A stretch of DNA of 64,000 nt from Aspidapion aeneum (Eukaryota; Arthropoda; Insecta; Coleoptera; Brentidae): NCBI GenBank assembly GCA_963576565.1, contig OY755042.1:100434185-100498184 (forward strand). Reading direction: 5' to 3'. The notes below the pieces were generated by a model, which saw only the letters and a list, made by a program, of their open reading frames with translations, was not told the DNA's origin and ran no database searches. A program made the translations under genes and the position numbers. Below, in pieces: positions 27,101 to 39,100 of this stretch (positions are counted from its first letter, which is position 1; each line of letters starts with the position of its first letter).

Positions 27101-30100
27101 GAACACATTTTTTATGGCACAGAAAAAAAATTGCCGATTACTTTTTTATCTTGGGATTGTGACATGTTTGGGTCGCACACAGGAAACGCTATTTGATGTT
27201 TTTATTATTATTTATTGTTACTACCTAATTGAATTTTAGGGCTTGCCGCCCACCTACCGTTAGTAATCACTTTTTTTACATTTCGTAGTGGAAAAAGTTT
27301 GGCGTTTCAGCAAAATAAAGACGTTTTCGAATATTCATCATATTCCTAGAAACTAGCAGTATACTAGTTTCTGCAATTACCAGAAACTAGAACCTACTAG
27401 AGTCCCTGTATGTTGACATATTTAGATATATATATATCCAAATATGTAAACATACAGGGACTCTAGTACCTACTAGCTTCTGCTATAACTTCACTTAATA
27501 AAAAAAATGTTAAATAAAAAAAACACCCAACTGCTAAATTTAGTACTAGTCGCAGTTTTGTATTTTCATGAATCAGGTTATTGGGTAATTTTGTACTCAA
27601 CTGCGACTAGTAGTTACAAGTAAATTTTACAGTTTGGTGTTTTTTTTATTTAATTTTTTTTTATTTCCAACTTTTAGATCTGATTCTTATTCATTTCCTC
27701 ATCATTTACAATTCATTTAGCTTTACCCAAAAAGTAAGTGGAGATTTTCTACGGACGCGAACAGTGTTACCTTCCATTGAGTGAAGGTGGGGGAGGAGAG
27801 AGGGAGTTAGGTAAAATCTTAAAGCGTGCAAATAGCGTGTGCCGAAAGAATTTTTGAAATCGCTCTAAATTTGTGAAAGGTATAGCTACAACTATGTATT
27901 TTGGAAGAAAAGTCTTAAAGCGTGTGCAGAAAGAATTTTTAAAATTTTAAAATCGGTCTTTGTGAAAGGTGTAGCTACAACTATTACTAATAAGGAGGAA
28001 GGGGAGAAGAGGGTGAGGGGGAAACTAGTAAAATGATATTGGAAAAAAGTCTTCAAACGTGTGCAGAAAGAACTTTTGAAATCGCTTTATATATTTGTGA
28101 AAGTTATAGCCATAACTATTACTAATAAGGATGGCGGGGAAGAAAGAGGGAGAGGCGGGGGCTAATAAAATGGTGTTGGAAACAAAATCTGAAAGCGTAT
28201 ACCGAAAGAATTTTTGAAATCGCTCTATATTTGACAAAATTAGCCGAATATGGTTTTTGAATCGGGTGGGGGGAATGACAGGAGGGGGGAGGACTACAAA
28301 GTAACTAAAAGCCTACTTCGTGTGACAAATGCTGGGAGCAGGGAGAACTACAAAGTAACTAAAAGCCTACTTCATGTGACAAAATGGCGTCTGAAGATGT
28401 TGATTCCTGTTTAAAGAAACATAGCTTTTTTGCCAAAATCGGTTCAGCCGTTTAGTCTCTAGCGAGACACAAACATATTTACTTACATACATACAACAAT
28501 CGAAAAACATTACCTTCCTTGATACTTAGTTTCTGAACTTTTAGATTAAAAAATAATGATTTTGGAGATGTTGAATTTGTTGTCAACACAACCAAAGCTA
28601 TGTACGGGTCTGTTCCATTACTGTATGGTTTCGGGTAAGTCAAAGTTTGATTTTAAGTTGTTGAATTATATTGGTGAATTTTTTGTTGCTCTTTAATTGA
28701 GGCACGGATGTCATAAAAAAATGGACAGCCAGCCCTTTGGCCTAAAAATCACTGCCATGGTGTGACAATTTCTGTTGGCAATACTGAAATTCTTTAATAA
28801 AATTGTAGCTTGTAAACACTGCTTCTAAAAAATGTGAAATATATTTTTTCTAACTTAATTTTTCAAGTACTTTTTTGAGTTTATGTGTTTTTTTTTCATA
28901 GTCAGTGGCGGACTCAGGTAGAGCGGTCAAAATCTATTTATTATTTTAAAGGTATTCGCCTCCTTTCGATGCTAAATTTCGGCAAAAATAACTATCTTGC
29001 TGTTAGCTGGCACTTTGGCCCCTCTCCCCGGGAAATCTTGGATCCGTTATTGTTCAATATCTACAATATTTTGAAGGAACTTCAGTCTTGCCAACAAAAT
29101 TGTGACACAATTCTCTATCCATCCAAGCCCAACAAGAAAATACAGGCCACGACCCTGAATAAATCAGCTGCTTGCGGGGGGCTGACTTTTACGTTGCAGC
29201 TTATGGGAGATCAGACGTTTTTTATGATATATTTTCAAATGGCACCACAGATTTCCGCGAAATTTCAGTGAAATATTCTCAGACACCATTCTTATATTCC
29301 GTCAAACTTTTGTAAGGATGCAAGATGATTAAAAGGTTAAAATCTTGAAGATTTAGCATTCCTGATTTTGAATTCAATTTACCCGCAATGTACCGCAAGC
29401 CATCTGCAAGAATATAGTAAAAACAATCTCAAAACCGGCTTTATTAAAAAAAAATCAACTATTCATGAACCGTCATTCCAACCAATAATTCAAAGACAAT
29501 CAGCTGTGACGTGACGTGACCATCAAAAAAAATCAGCCCCCGATGTGACGTCAACAAAGTGGAGGATCATGGCCCGTCCGTTTTGATAGCCCAGATCGAT
29601 CATTTTTAGGGAATCCCTGTATTGTTTGTATTAATTAGACCGTTGAAGGATTTTTCGTCAAAAGGAATTCAATTCATGTACAATAAACCTTGCTTGAACT
29701 AAATTAAACTAAGCTAGCTAGCTAACTACAATATCACATTTTTAGTGCTCAAACTTCAGCAGTTTTTCTTCACAATGCCGCTGAAATGTATGTCGAAATT
29801 GACACCAAGGCGAAGTCCAGTCGTTTTATGGTGGAAAGCGGTACATTAGATTTGTTTGTTCTTTTGGGGCCCACCATCCAGGACACCATGAGACAGTATA
29901 TGGGTCTTACCGGGACTGCACAGCTACCACAAGTAATTTGTTTTTTTTTATATATATAATCGCTCCTAACGTTGGCCTGTGAATAGGTTATAGAGGTCAA
30001 AACAAGCTAAAAGAGGAAGCCGTGAAGATTTTGTTCATTGATCAATTCTAAGCAAAATTTGTTATATGAATAAGGGGGTTTTATATGATTTGGAGGAACT

Positions 30101-33100
30101 TATTTTCTTAATAATAAAACTAGTTGTACTGATAAAGGATATAATTAACTTAACTAAAAAAAATATTCTGGCTATTCTCTAAGGATGGAAGTTATTTCTG
30201 ACAAGTGAAAAACCATATGAATATTTTCTTGGTTCTGAAAGTCTATGAGATGATAGTTTGTATATAAAAAAAAGCTTAAAATACCATCTGGCTGTTATTT
30301 AAATGCCACAAAGCCTTGTCAGAGCTATCTGATGCATGTCAAGTTGACACCTTAATGTTAATGTTTGTTAGACCCACGTACAATAGCTCTCGCAGTTTTT
30401 AAGATATTTAGCTTAAACCTAAAACTTAAATTAAGCTACGGAGTGTACGTCCCTAGACATGCCAAATAATAATCAGATAGTCAATGATAGGTTATAAGAT
30501 ACAGAATAAATTCTCTGTTTTATCTAGAAACTTTTTGATATCTTGCAAATTTTTTATATCTGCGGTCGTTGACGAGCAATAAATTAATTAACTATTTTTT
30601 ATATTGGCTTTTCTGGCGAGGCTTTCGTGACTGTAAATAACAGCCAGAATAATTTTCTCCATGATAATTTAGTATTTTCTACCATGTGAAAAAATTTCAA
30701 AACTAAGAAAATAAGTTTACTGATTTTCCAGTTTTAAAGACGCTAGTGCATTTTCCAACTTTGAAAAATCAGCCAGAGTTATTTTTGGTTATAGTGTATT
30801 ATAACATCAATTTAGCGTTCAGTTTCAAGACTAAGAAAATAAGGGCACAAATCATCCCAATTTTGGATCCGAAAATTTTGAGCCAGGGTATTTTCCACCA
30901 CTTGAGATGAGGAAGAGTAATTTTCTTATAATGTTCATGATTTCTTCTTCTTAGTGTAAAAGATTTCGAAATCAGAAAATAAGTCGACTCGTATGAACCC
31001 ATCAAAAAATCATTAGCAGAATAAAAAATTGTTAATTCATCATAAACAGAACATACTTATTCACAGTGGTGTATATAAGGGGGGGCCCGAGGAGCCCAAC
31101 GAAGTTAAGATTTTTTTTAGATATTTTCTACATATTTCATGAATATAAACATAAAATAGCATAAAATACGGTCCGATCTCGCCCCCCCCCCCGAAACTGT
31201 CTCGCCTCCCCCCGAAACTTTTTTCTATATACGCCACTGGTTATTCATATACACAGACTAAGAAAATCAGTTCCAAAAAATATTCACGGCCTCCCTTACA
31301 ATAGCGAATGAATCAAAACTCTTTTGTTTTCGAGATACAAACATTTAAAGTTGACGGTTTTTTAAACATAGCATTCAAGAATTGACATGTGGGCATGTGA
31401 CATAATTGATCTTATAAATTTACAGCATCTTTATTCTTAAAATGGTGCCGTAAGCCCTAACAAGCTCCATATTTTCTACAAAAAATTTCAGTGGGTATTC
31501 CCAAGGAGTGAACCAATCCTGCAGAAGGTGTACTTGGCAGCTCCTGACTACCTGTCAGGCACAAAAAGGGCTTAGCAGAACCGAGAATATGGAACCGTAT
31601 TGCAGGAGGTGTACAAAATTTTAATATCAGTTTACCCCTCGTGGGTATTCAGTATCTGTGTTTTATCATACAACAAAAACAACTTCATGTTTTATATAGA
31701 TATCACGTTAAAAAAACTGCAAATAATATAAATAGAGATAAATGGCATAAAAAAAATCTTTGAGGTTAGAAGTATAACTTAAGTCCTCAAATTTTAACAC
31801 TTACACTAAGCTCTAAAATTTTTGAATTAAAATATATGTTATTTTTAGCTTTGGGACAAAATTAAAATAAAATTTTTGTTTAGAATTGAAAGACCTATCA
31901 GAAAAAATTATACAGGGTGTTCAATAAAAATTTTTTGTTTTTTAAAAAAACTCGAAAATTCCAAAAAGTGATGCTCAATGGAAACACACAACTTGGAACA
32001 TCCTGTATATACTGAGGTCTTTGGCAGTAACTTCAATACTATTGGTTGGATAATAATAATGTCTGACATTTTAGCTGTGGGCGCTTGGATATCACCAATG
32101 CAGAATCGAATATGAAAATACCGACGATGTAAAAGAAGTCATTAGTAATTTTGACAAGTACAATTTTCCAGTAGAAACTATTTGGTTGGTCAGAAACTCA
32201 CTGGATAATCAAAAATGGTGACAAATTTTCAGTTTTTTTATTTGTAATTTTACTGTAATGTACTTTTAGCCTTGGTGGAAATTTGTTTGCTATAGTGGCG
32301 GGGTGAAGCAGACATTTAGGCATACCATTTTTACATTCTTCGGGCGGGTGTTAAATTTGATTAACTGCTTCATTCACGTGGTAACCAGACCGGATGAGAT
32401 CAGATATCTTGTGGACGTCGTCACTCCCCGGGGAGTACCTATTCTCTCGAGGAGATTTCAAGAATACTGACACAGGGATTGTAATGCCACTGTGTGTTAA
32501 ATGGCCGGTCTTCTCTTGATTTTCTTTTAAGTATTGAGAGTAAGTTTTTTGCAAGAAGAACTGCCTTTTTTTGCCAGGAAGGGCATACCTACTTATCTGT
32601 TTTAAGAAGTTAATAATTAATAAGAAAAGATGGTCAAATTTTAAATTTATTAACTGTAAAATTGTTGACAGGTTTACATGGGATATAGGCCGGTTTCCCA
32701 ATCCAGTCGATATGTTGGACTGGGTGGATGCCCAAGCAAAAAGAAAAATAATTGTAATGGCTGAATCTGCTATTAAAGTTGAAGATACATATACGGTAAG
32801 CAAAAAACAATATACAGTTCATACCTAAGTCAGAAACTAGTATACTAGTTTCTGGTAATACTTGCAGTATAACTGATGCGTATTTCAAGTTCTTATCACA
32901 TAAATTTATTGATTTGAACATAAAATTTTGACAGGAATCAACTAGGTAAGATAATTGATAAAGAGCCTCTAATTTCTTAGTTATTTTATCACTAAAAGTC
33001 AAAACCTCTAAATTTCGAGTTGTGTGTGTCATTTTCGTTCTAAGGGTGTGATGTGCTTTTAAAAAATAATTTATACTTAATTTGTATATTCCTAGAAGCA

Positions 33101-36100
33101 TTTCTGTGCAGTGGCGTAGCGTGGGGGAGGGGCGCGGGGGTGGGTGGGGTTTGTCGACCCCCCCGCCTCGAGGGTACTGACGCCCCATTGGTGCCCAAAG
33201 CGCTCTAAGCTTTATTAAGTAGCAGGGCCGGCAACGGCAAATTGAGAGGGCGGCAAAGGAGACAAAAGACATGATGATCTTTTTTTTTTTTGGTCGCCCT
33301 TTTTGATGGGCGCCCTTTTTAGCTGTCGGCCCGCCCCTTCAGGCACGCTACGCCCCTGTTTCTGTGCCTTAAATATCGAAAATAAAAGATAGGTGATATT
33401 TTTTATTACTTAACCATTAATTTTTTCAAACCAAATGTTAAATCATTCCTTTACGAGCAGTGGCGAATGTAGGCCCTAAAAATTGGACAGCCCAAAAAGA
33501 AATCTAAATGATGACTTTTTAAACTAACCGCTTAATTTTAATTTAAAAAGTTTGGGGGCTTGCCCCCACTGCCTCTGTTGATTCGCCACTGCTAACTGTA
33601 GGCCACTTCTTTTTGGAATATTTAAAATAAGAATTAAATACATATATATATTTATCGGTTTCACAACGTTCTACGTCTTCCGATACCCAATCTCCACTCG
33701 TTTCTGTTTGCCCATAATTCATCATCTAGGCCTCTTATTCTTATTTCACTGTCTATTCCTTCTCCCCAGCTTCTCCTTGGCTGTCCTCGTTTTCTTCGGC
33801 CAGTTGGTTTCCATTGTAGTATTTGTTTAGGTAGTCTTTCGTCATTCATTCTTTGTACATGTCCGTACCACACCAGTTGTTTTGTTCTTATATCATCCAC
33901 TAAAGTACGTTCACCTACTGTCATAATTTCTCTTATACTTTGATTTGTAACTCTTTCTCTTTTTGATTTCCCTGCTGCTCTTCTCCAATAGTCCATCTCC
34001 GTAGCGGAAAGCATTTTTTCTGTTCTATCCTTGATTGGCCATACTTCTGAGCCGTATGTAATAATACTTTTTATAATGGTGTTATATATAAGCTTTTTGT
34101 TATGTTTTGATATACTTTGGTCCCAAATTATTCCATTTAATAAAGTTATTGCTTTTCTTCCTTGTACGTTTCGATCTTTTATAGCTTTGTCTAGTGTTCC
34201 GTCAGCTGTAATTTTTAGACCTAAGTATTTATACTCATCACAGGAGTGAATTCGCTGCCCGGTATTTAAGATTAGATCCTGTTTCATTCCACCGATACAC
34301 ATATACTCTGTCTTATTGAGATTAACCTCTAGTCCCCACTTATTGTACTCTTCTATTAGTTTTCGTGTCATATATTCGAGGTCGTCATAATCCTGAGCCA
34401 CTACTATCTGATCATCGGCGAAACATAAAGTATACAAGGTGGTTTCGTCCAACGGAATTCCCATGTTTTGGCATTTTCTCTTCCATACTTTAAGGACTTG
34501 TTCCAAGTATATCTTGAAGAGCGTAGGCGAGATACAGCAACCTTGTTTAAGACCTTTATTTACTTGAAAGCCTTTGGTTAGTTTTGCTTTTATTTTAACT
34601 TTTGCCTTACTATTGCGGTATAACTCTTGGATGGCCTTAATTAGTTGTACGCTTATGTTTGTGTTTTCCAACGCTTTCCAAAGTAGATTTAGTGGTATAC
34701 TATCATATGCCTTCTGCAAATCCACGTAAAGCAGATGCAGCTCTTGACCGTATGCCATTTTCTTTTCAATAACTTGGGTTATACAAAAGAGATGATCTGA
34801 AGTCGATCTACCCGCCCTGAAACCAGCTTGTTCTTCTGCCTCCATGTCTTTATATTCGCTCTCTACTTTATTTCTTATTATTTTACCGTATATTCTGCTT
34901 AGCGTACTAGTCACAGATATACCTCTATAATTGTCACATATATATTTCCTTCCTTTTTTGTGTATTGTGGATATATATGACGTTTTCCACTCAGTTGGGA
35001 CTACAGTTCCATTTAAATATTTTTAGAATTAAATACATGCTGTTTATTTTTAAAGATTTATTCAGAAGCAAAGGATAAGCGTTATTTTGTCACGTGGGCA
35101 AACGGAACTGACTTTGTGAATCTCGGTTGGCCTGAAGAAAGCAGTTGGATGGACTTTCTTAATCCAGAAGCCAGAGAATATTATGGACAATTGTACAGCT
35201 ACGACAACATTGTGTCTACCCCTGCTTTAGGTAAAGGTCCTAAACATCTGATTTTTGCGATTTTCGCGAAAACTAATGACTTTTCTTTAAAAAAATGAAT
35301 AGTAAAGTAGTTATAAAGTAAATTAAGAAAAAAACCTAACATTTTTTTATACTGGGACTTTCCATCCATAGCTAGATTCAATCGTCCAGTCCTTTTAGCC
35401 AAATTTTTACCGAGATATGCCTTGTTGGGACGTAAAAAAAGCAACCATATGCCGAGGTGGGACTCGAACCCACAAGATACGCAGCGCGCCCAGCCTACGC
35501 ACGAACCAACGCACTAAGCCGGTCGGCCACGGTTCCCAACTACCTTACATTTAAAAAAATATATTTAAAAAAAATATATATTTTTCTTTTTCCATTCTGT
35601 GGGTAACTTGTTTCATAATGTTAATACTTTATAAACCGACGCTTGATCCCCATTTGTACAGTCAGGTACTTTTTAAATTGCCATTGTATAATTTTTAGTC
35701 GAATGTTATAATGTAAAGATATAAGAAAAAAGATTTTTTTATAATATGTATGTATTAAGATACAGGTAAACTTCACTATTTTTTTGGTTTGGTGCAAACT
35801 GGGTTTCCCAATTTAAAATAGAAATATTTTTATTTTCAAGTGCGGCCAATTAAAAAGTCCCTGACTGTACCAAACACCATTTACTAGAATTTAGTTTTTG
35901 TTTTTTTAAAGGGAAACAACTTTACAAGGTTAGGACCTGGTTAATACCAGCTGGACCACCAATGGGATTTTGAAAACTTATTTTTTATACAATTAGGAAC
36001 TGCACGAGAAAAAAAACCTTTATATTAAAAATATTCAACTTCTGCTTACAAACAGTGTTAAAAAATACACAAATGCGCACACTTTTATTTTATTTGAAAC

Positions 36101-39100
36101 AGATATTTAAGTAATTTTGATTTTAGAAAAAATAATGTTTGACTAAACTTAAATGTGACAAAGAGGTTTGACAAAATAAACGGAACAAAAGAGTGGTTTA
36201 ATAAGGGTTGAAAATTAGAAACAGAGATACTTACATAACGTTTTAACAAATAAATACTTGTAATAATATACAATTTTTAGATTTTTATGTCATGATTTTT
36301 CGCCAAGGCTGTCAAAAACCAGGATAAAAACTAAAGCTTTTAGTATGCATATATATTTGGGAAAAAATCATGATACAAAGATTATTCGGTAAAACTTTAT
36401 GTACCTATGTTTATAATTTGAAAATCTTAAAAAACTACCCTTATGGCCGTTTCACACCAAACCGACTAGTTGAGTTGCTGTTTTGTTGCTGTTTTAGAAA
36501 ACAAAACTCAACTGTTTTTAACGATAAAACTGTTCACACTCAACAGACAAAAATTAGTTGCTGTCGAGTTTTTGTTTTCTGTCATTTTACATCAGAGAAA
36601 CAGTTGCAATTTTGTTTAGTTCAATTCAGAAAGTAGATGGGCTCGAGAGCTCGCCGCAACTCAAGTTGATAAACACAGCCGTTTACACCAAGACGACTGA
36701 GTTGCAATAAGCGCAGCAACTCTTTGATGTTTCCGACATCGGTTGGGAAACGAAAGACAAAATAGCAACTGATGAGTTGCTAAAAAATCTTCAAAAAATC
36801 TGCAAAAATTTGCGGTTTTGTTTTTTTTCAACTTGAGTTGCTGTTTTGTCGGTTTGCTGTAAATCCGCTATTATGTTACAGTTATTTTGTTTAAACCCCT
36901 TTGTCCCATTAAAGTTTAGTGAATAACTACTTGTGCTATCAATAGCAGTTTGGCTGGAATTTCAAATATAATAAAAGTGTGCACATTTGCGCATATTTTA
37001 AAGCTGTTTCTACCCAGAAATTAAACTTTTTTTATATAAGCACGCATTTTTTTCTCGTATAGTGCTAAATTAGTGGTCTAATATTGACAATAGGGTGTTT
37101 GACAGTAGTAAAAAATAAATATATAATAATTTTTAGATATCTCTTTAGGTCTTGGGAATGCTAAAAAGAAACTTTTTTGTTTAATTTTTTTCTCAAATTC
37201 ATAGTTCTTTTAATTAAATAAATTCATTGAATTAAAACAATTAGCCACGTGATTCAAAACAGGCGGTCTACCAATCAGCTGCGAGTGACGTCACAAAACA
37301 GTAAACGCCTCGAACAAACCTATTTTCTGTGTTATTTTCTTATGGATGGTAACGTTTGCTTTGGTTATCGCAAAAAATTGATTTGTAGGAACTTTGGAGC
37401 CTTATATCTAGTGAAGCGAAGATGCTAAGGAATAAATATACAAAAATCCAGTTGGCACCTATTTTTTTCCAAGTTTTGAGGTTTTTTCACCTAATATGGC
37501 TACTTGCAACGAAAAATATGTATTTTATAATAAAGGATGCGTCTTCAGTGAATAAAATATTTCAAAAAATACTTTTTTTTTAAGCGGAAATTGCTTTGAA
37601 TTTGAATTTGATTTGAAATATTTTTTTTTGTGTGTATTTGGCATCTTGCGGTTCAAAATTTTTCATTTAAAAAAATGGCCCGGAATTTAATATCCCCTAA
37701 AAATTTATGGTAAAAAATAATATTTTATTATTGATTTAGAAATAACAGGAAATAAACTTTATTTTCTATCACGCATTGGTTTTTTGATGAACAACTAAAC
37801 TGTGGTATTTATTAGCAATAATGAAAAAAATAAAATAATTATTACTTATAAAAACACATTACATATAATAGTTATTAAATTTTCAAAATCGTCTAAAGTT
37901 ATAGGTGAGATCAACAAGAACTAAAAAGAATTTAAAAATAGGTTTACGAAATAAAAAAGTGACAGTACTCGGTATTTTTCCTCTGTGGCTTAAAAAATGT
38001 CTTATTGTGTAAATGGCAACGTTGTCCACAAAATTGCATGCTTTGTTTAGTTAGTCCGAAGCTCGAAAGATTTCTGCGCCCGCACATTCTATTAGCAATT
38101 ACTTTTACAAGAATTTTCGCACAGGAAAAAGTTGGTCGTTTCGACAAAATAAAGCTATGCAGAAAAGATCAGCCTGTTACTAACAAAAATTTTGTACTTT
38201 AATTCGTCTATTTTTAGCCGGATTTTGGAACGATATGGACGAGCCGACCGTATTTGACAATTTGTACGAGCGCACTCTGCCCTCTGATTCTATGCACTAT
38301 GGCGGTGTCAAACATCAGGACCTTCATAATGCTTACAGTTTACTGCATGTAAGTATGAAAGTAGGATTTTAAAGTAAGTTATAAGTTTCATGTAACAATA
38401 TCGAGCCTCACAAGATTCGCAAGTGGCAAGACATTTTTACCCCGAAAAACAACTGAAACCCCTTAAAAACAGCGAATTTAAGACTACTACTTTTTCGGCC
38501 CTAAGAAGAAAGCCGCATGTAAAAATTTGACGTTTTGAGAAAAACGGGTTTAAAATTTTGTACCTTCTTTTTGTTTTATCATCTTGAAATAAAAAGTAAT
38601 CTGGTTTTAAATTTTTCTGTAATTTTACTTCAAAGGAAATTTAATTAAATCAAGTTATTTTATTCCAAATGTGTATTTTGTCTAAAATCAACGCGTTTCT
38701 GTTAGTTTTGGGTTGCTGTGTTCCCAATACTAAAATTTTGGGTTTTATTGATGTATTTATATTTATTTTATTGGCTTTTGTAAAAAAAATCTTAGTTATG
38801 AATTAACTAGGAATATGTCAAAATATCTAGATGCAGTTTTCTTCTTAGGGACAGCAGAAACTAGAGGTCCCTATTTAAAAATAATTAATTAATATACATA
38901 CAGAGGCCAGAGGTCATTTTCAAGCGTATTATTCTCTTATTTTCGGCTTATTATTTTAGCAAAAAATTTTTTATTTAAATACATATTGTATTCATAAATT
39001 TTTAGTCTGTTGCCACATACAACGGGTTGATAGAAAGAGACAATGGGACGAAAAGACCTTTTATTTTGAGCAGAGCTGTGTTTGCGGGAAGCCAAAGATA

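Noticed and set aside
28885..29271. 128-residue plus-strand frame
   Set aside because: Starts in intron 6 and crosses a probable MITE; no motif and no splice support.
29770..30000. 76-residue minus-strand frame
   Set aside because: Antisense shadow of gene 1 exon 7.
32351..33272. Two overlapping minus-strand frames of 150 and 212 residues
   Set aside because: They run antisense across gene 1 exon 9 and into a MITE; no recognisable protein motif.
35448..35540. Apparent tRNA gene on the minus strand
   Set aside because: A and B boxes are good, but the acceptor arm does not pair and a SINE body follows that recurs at 41,565. Called a SINE.
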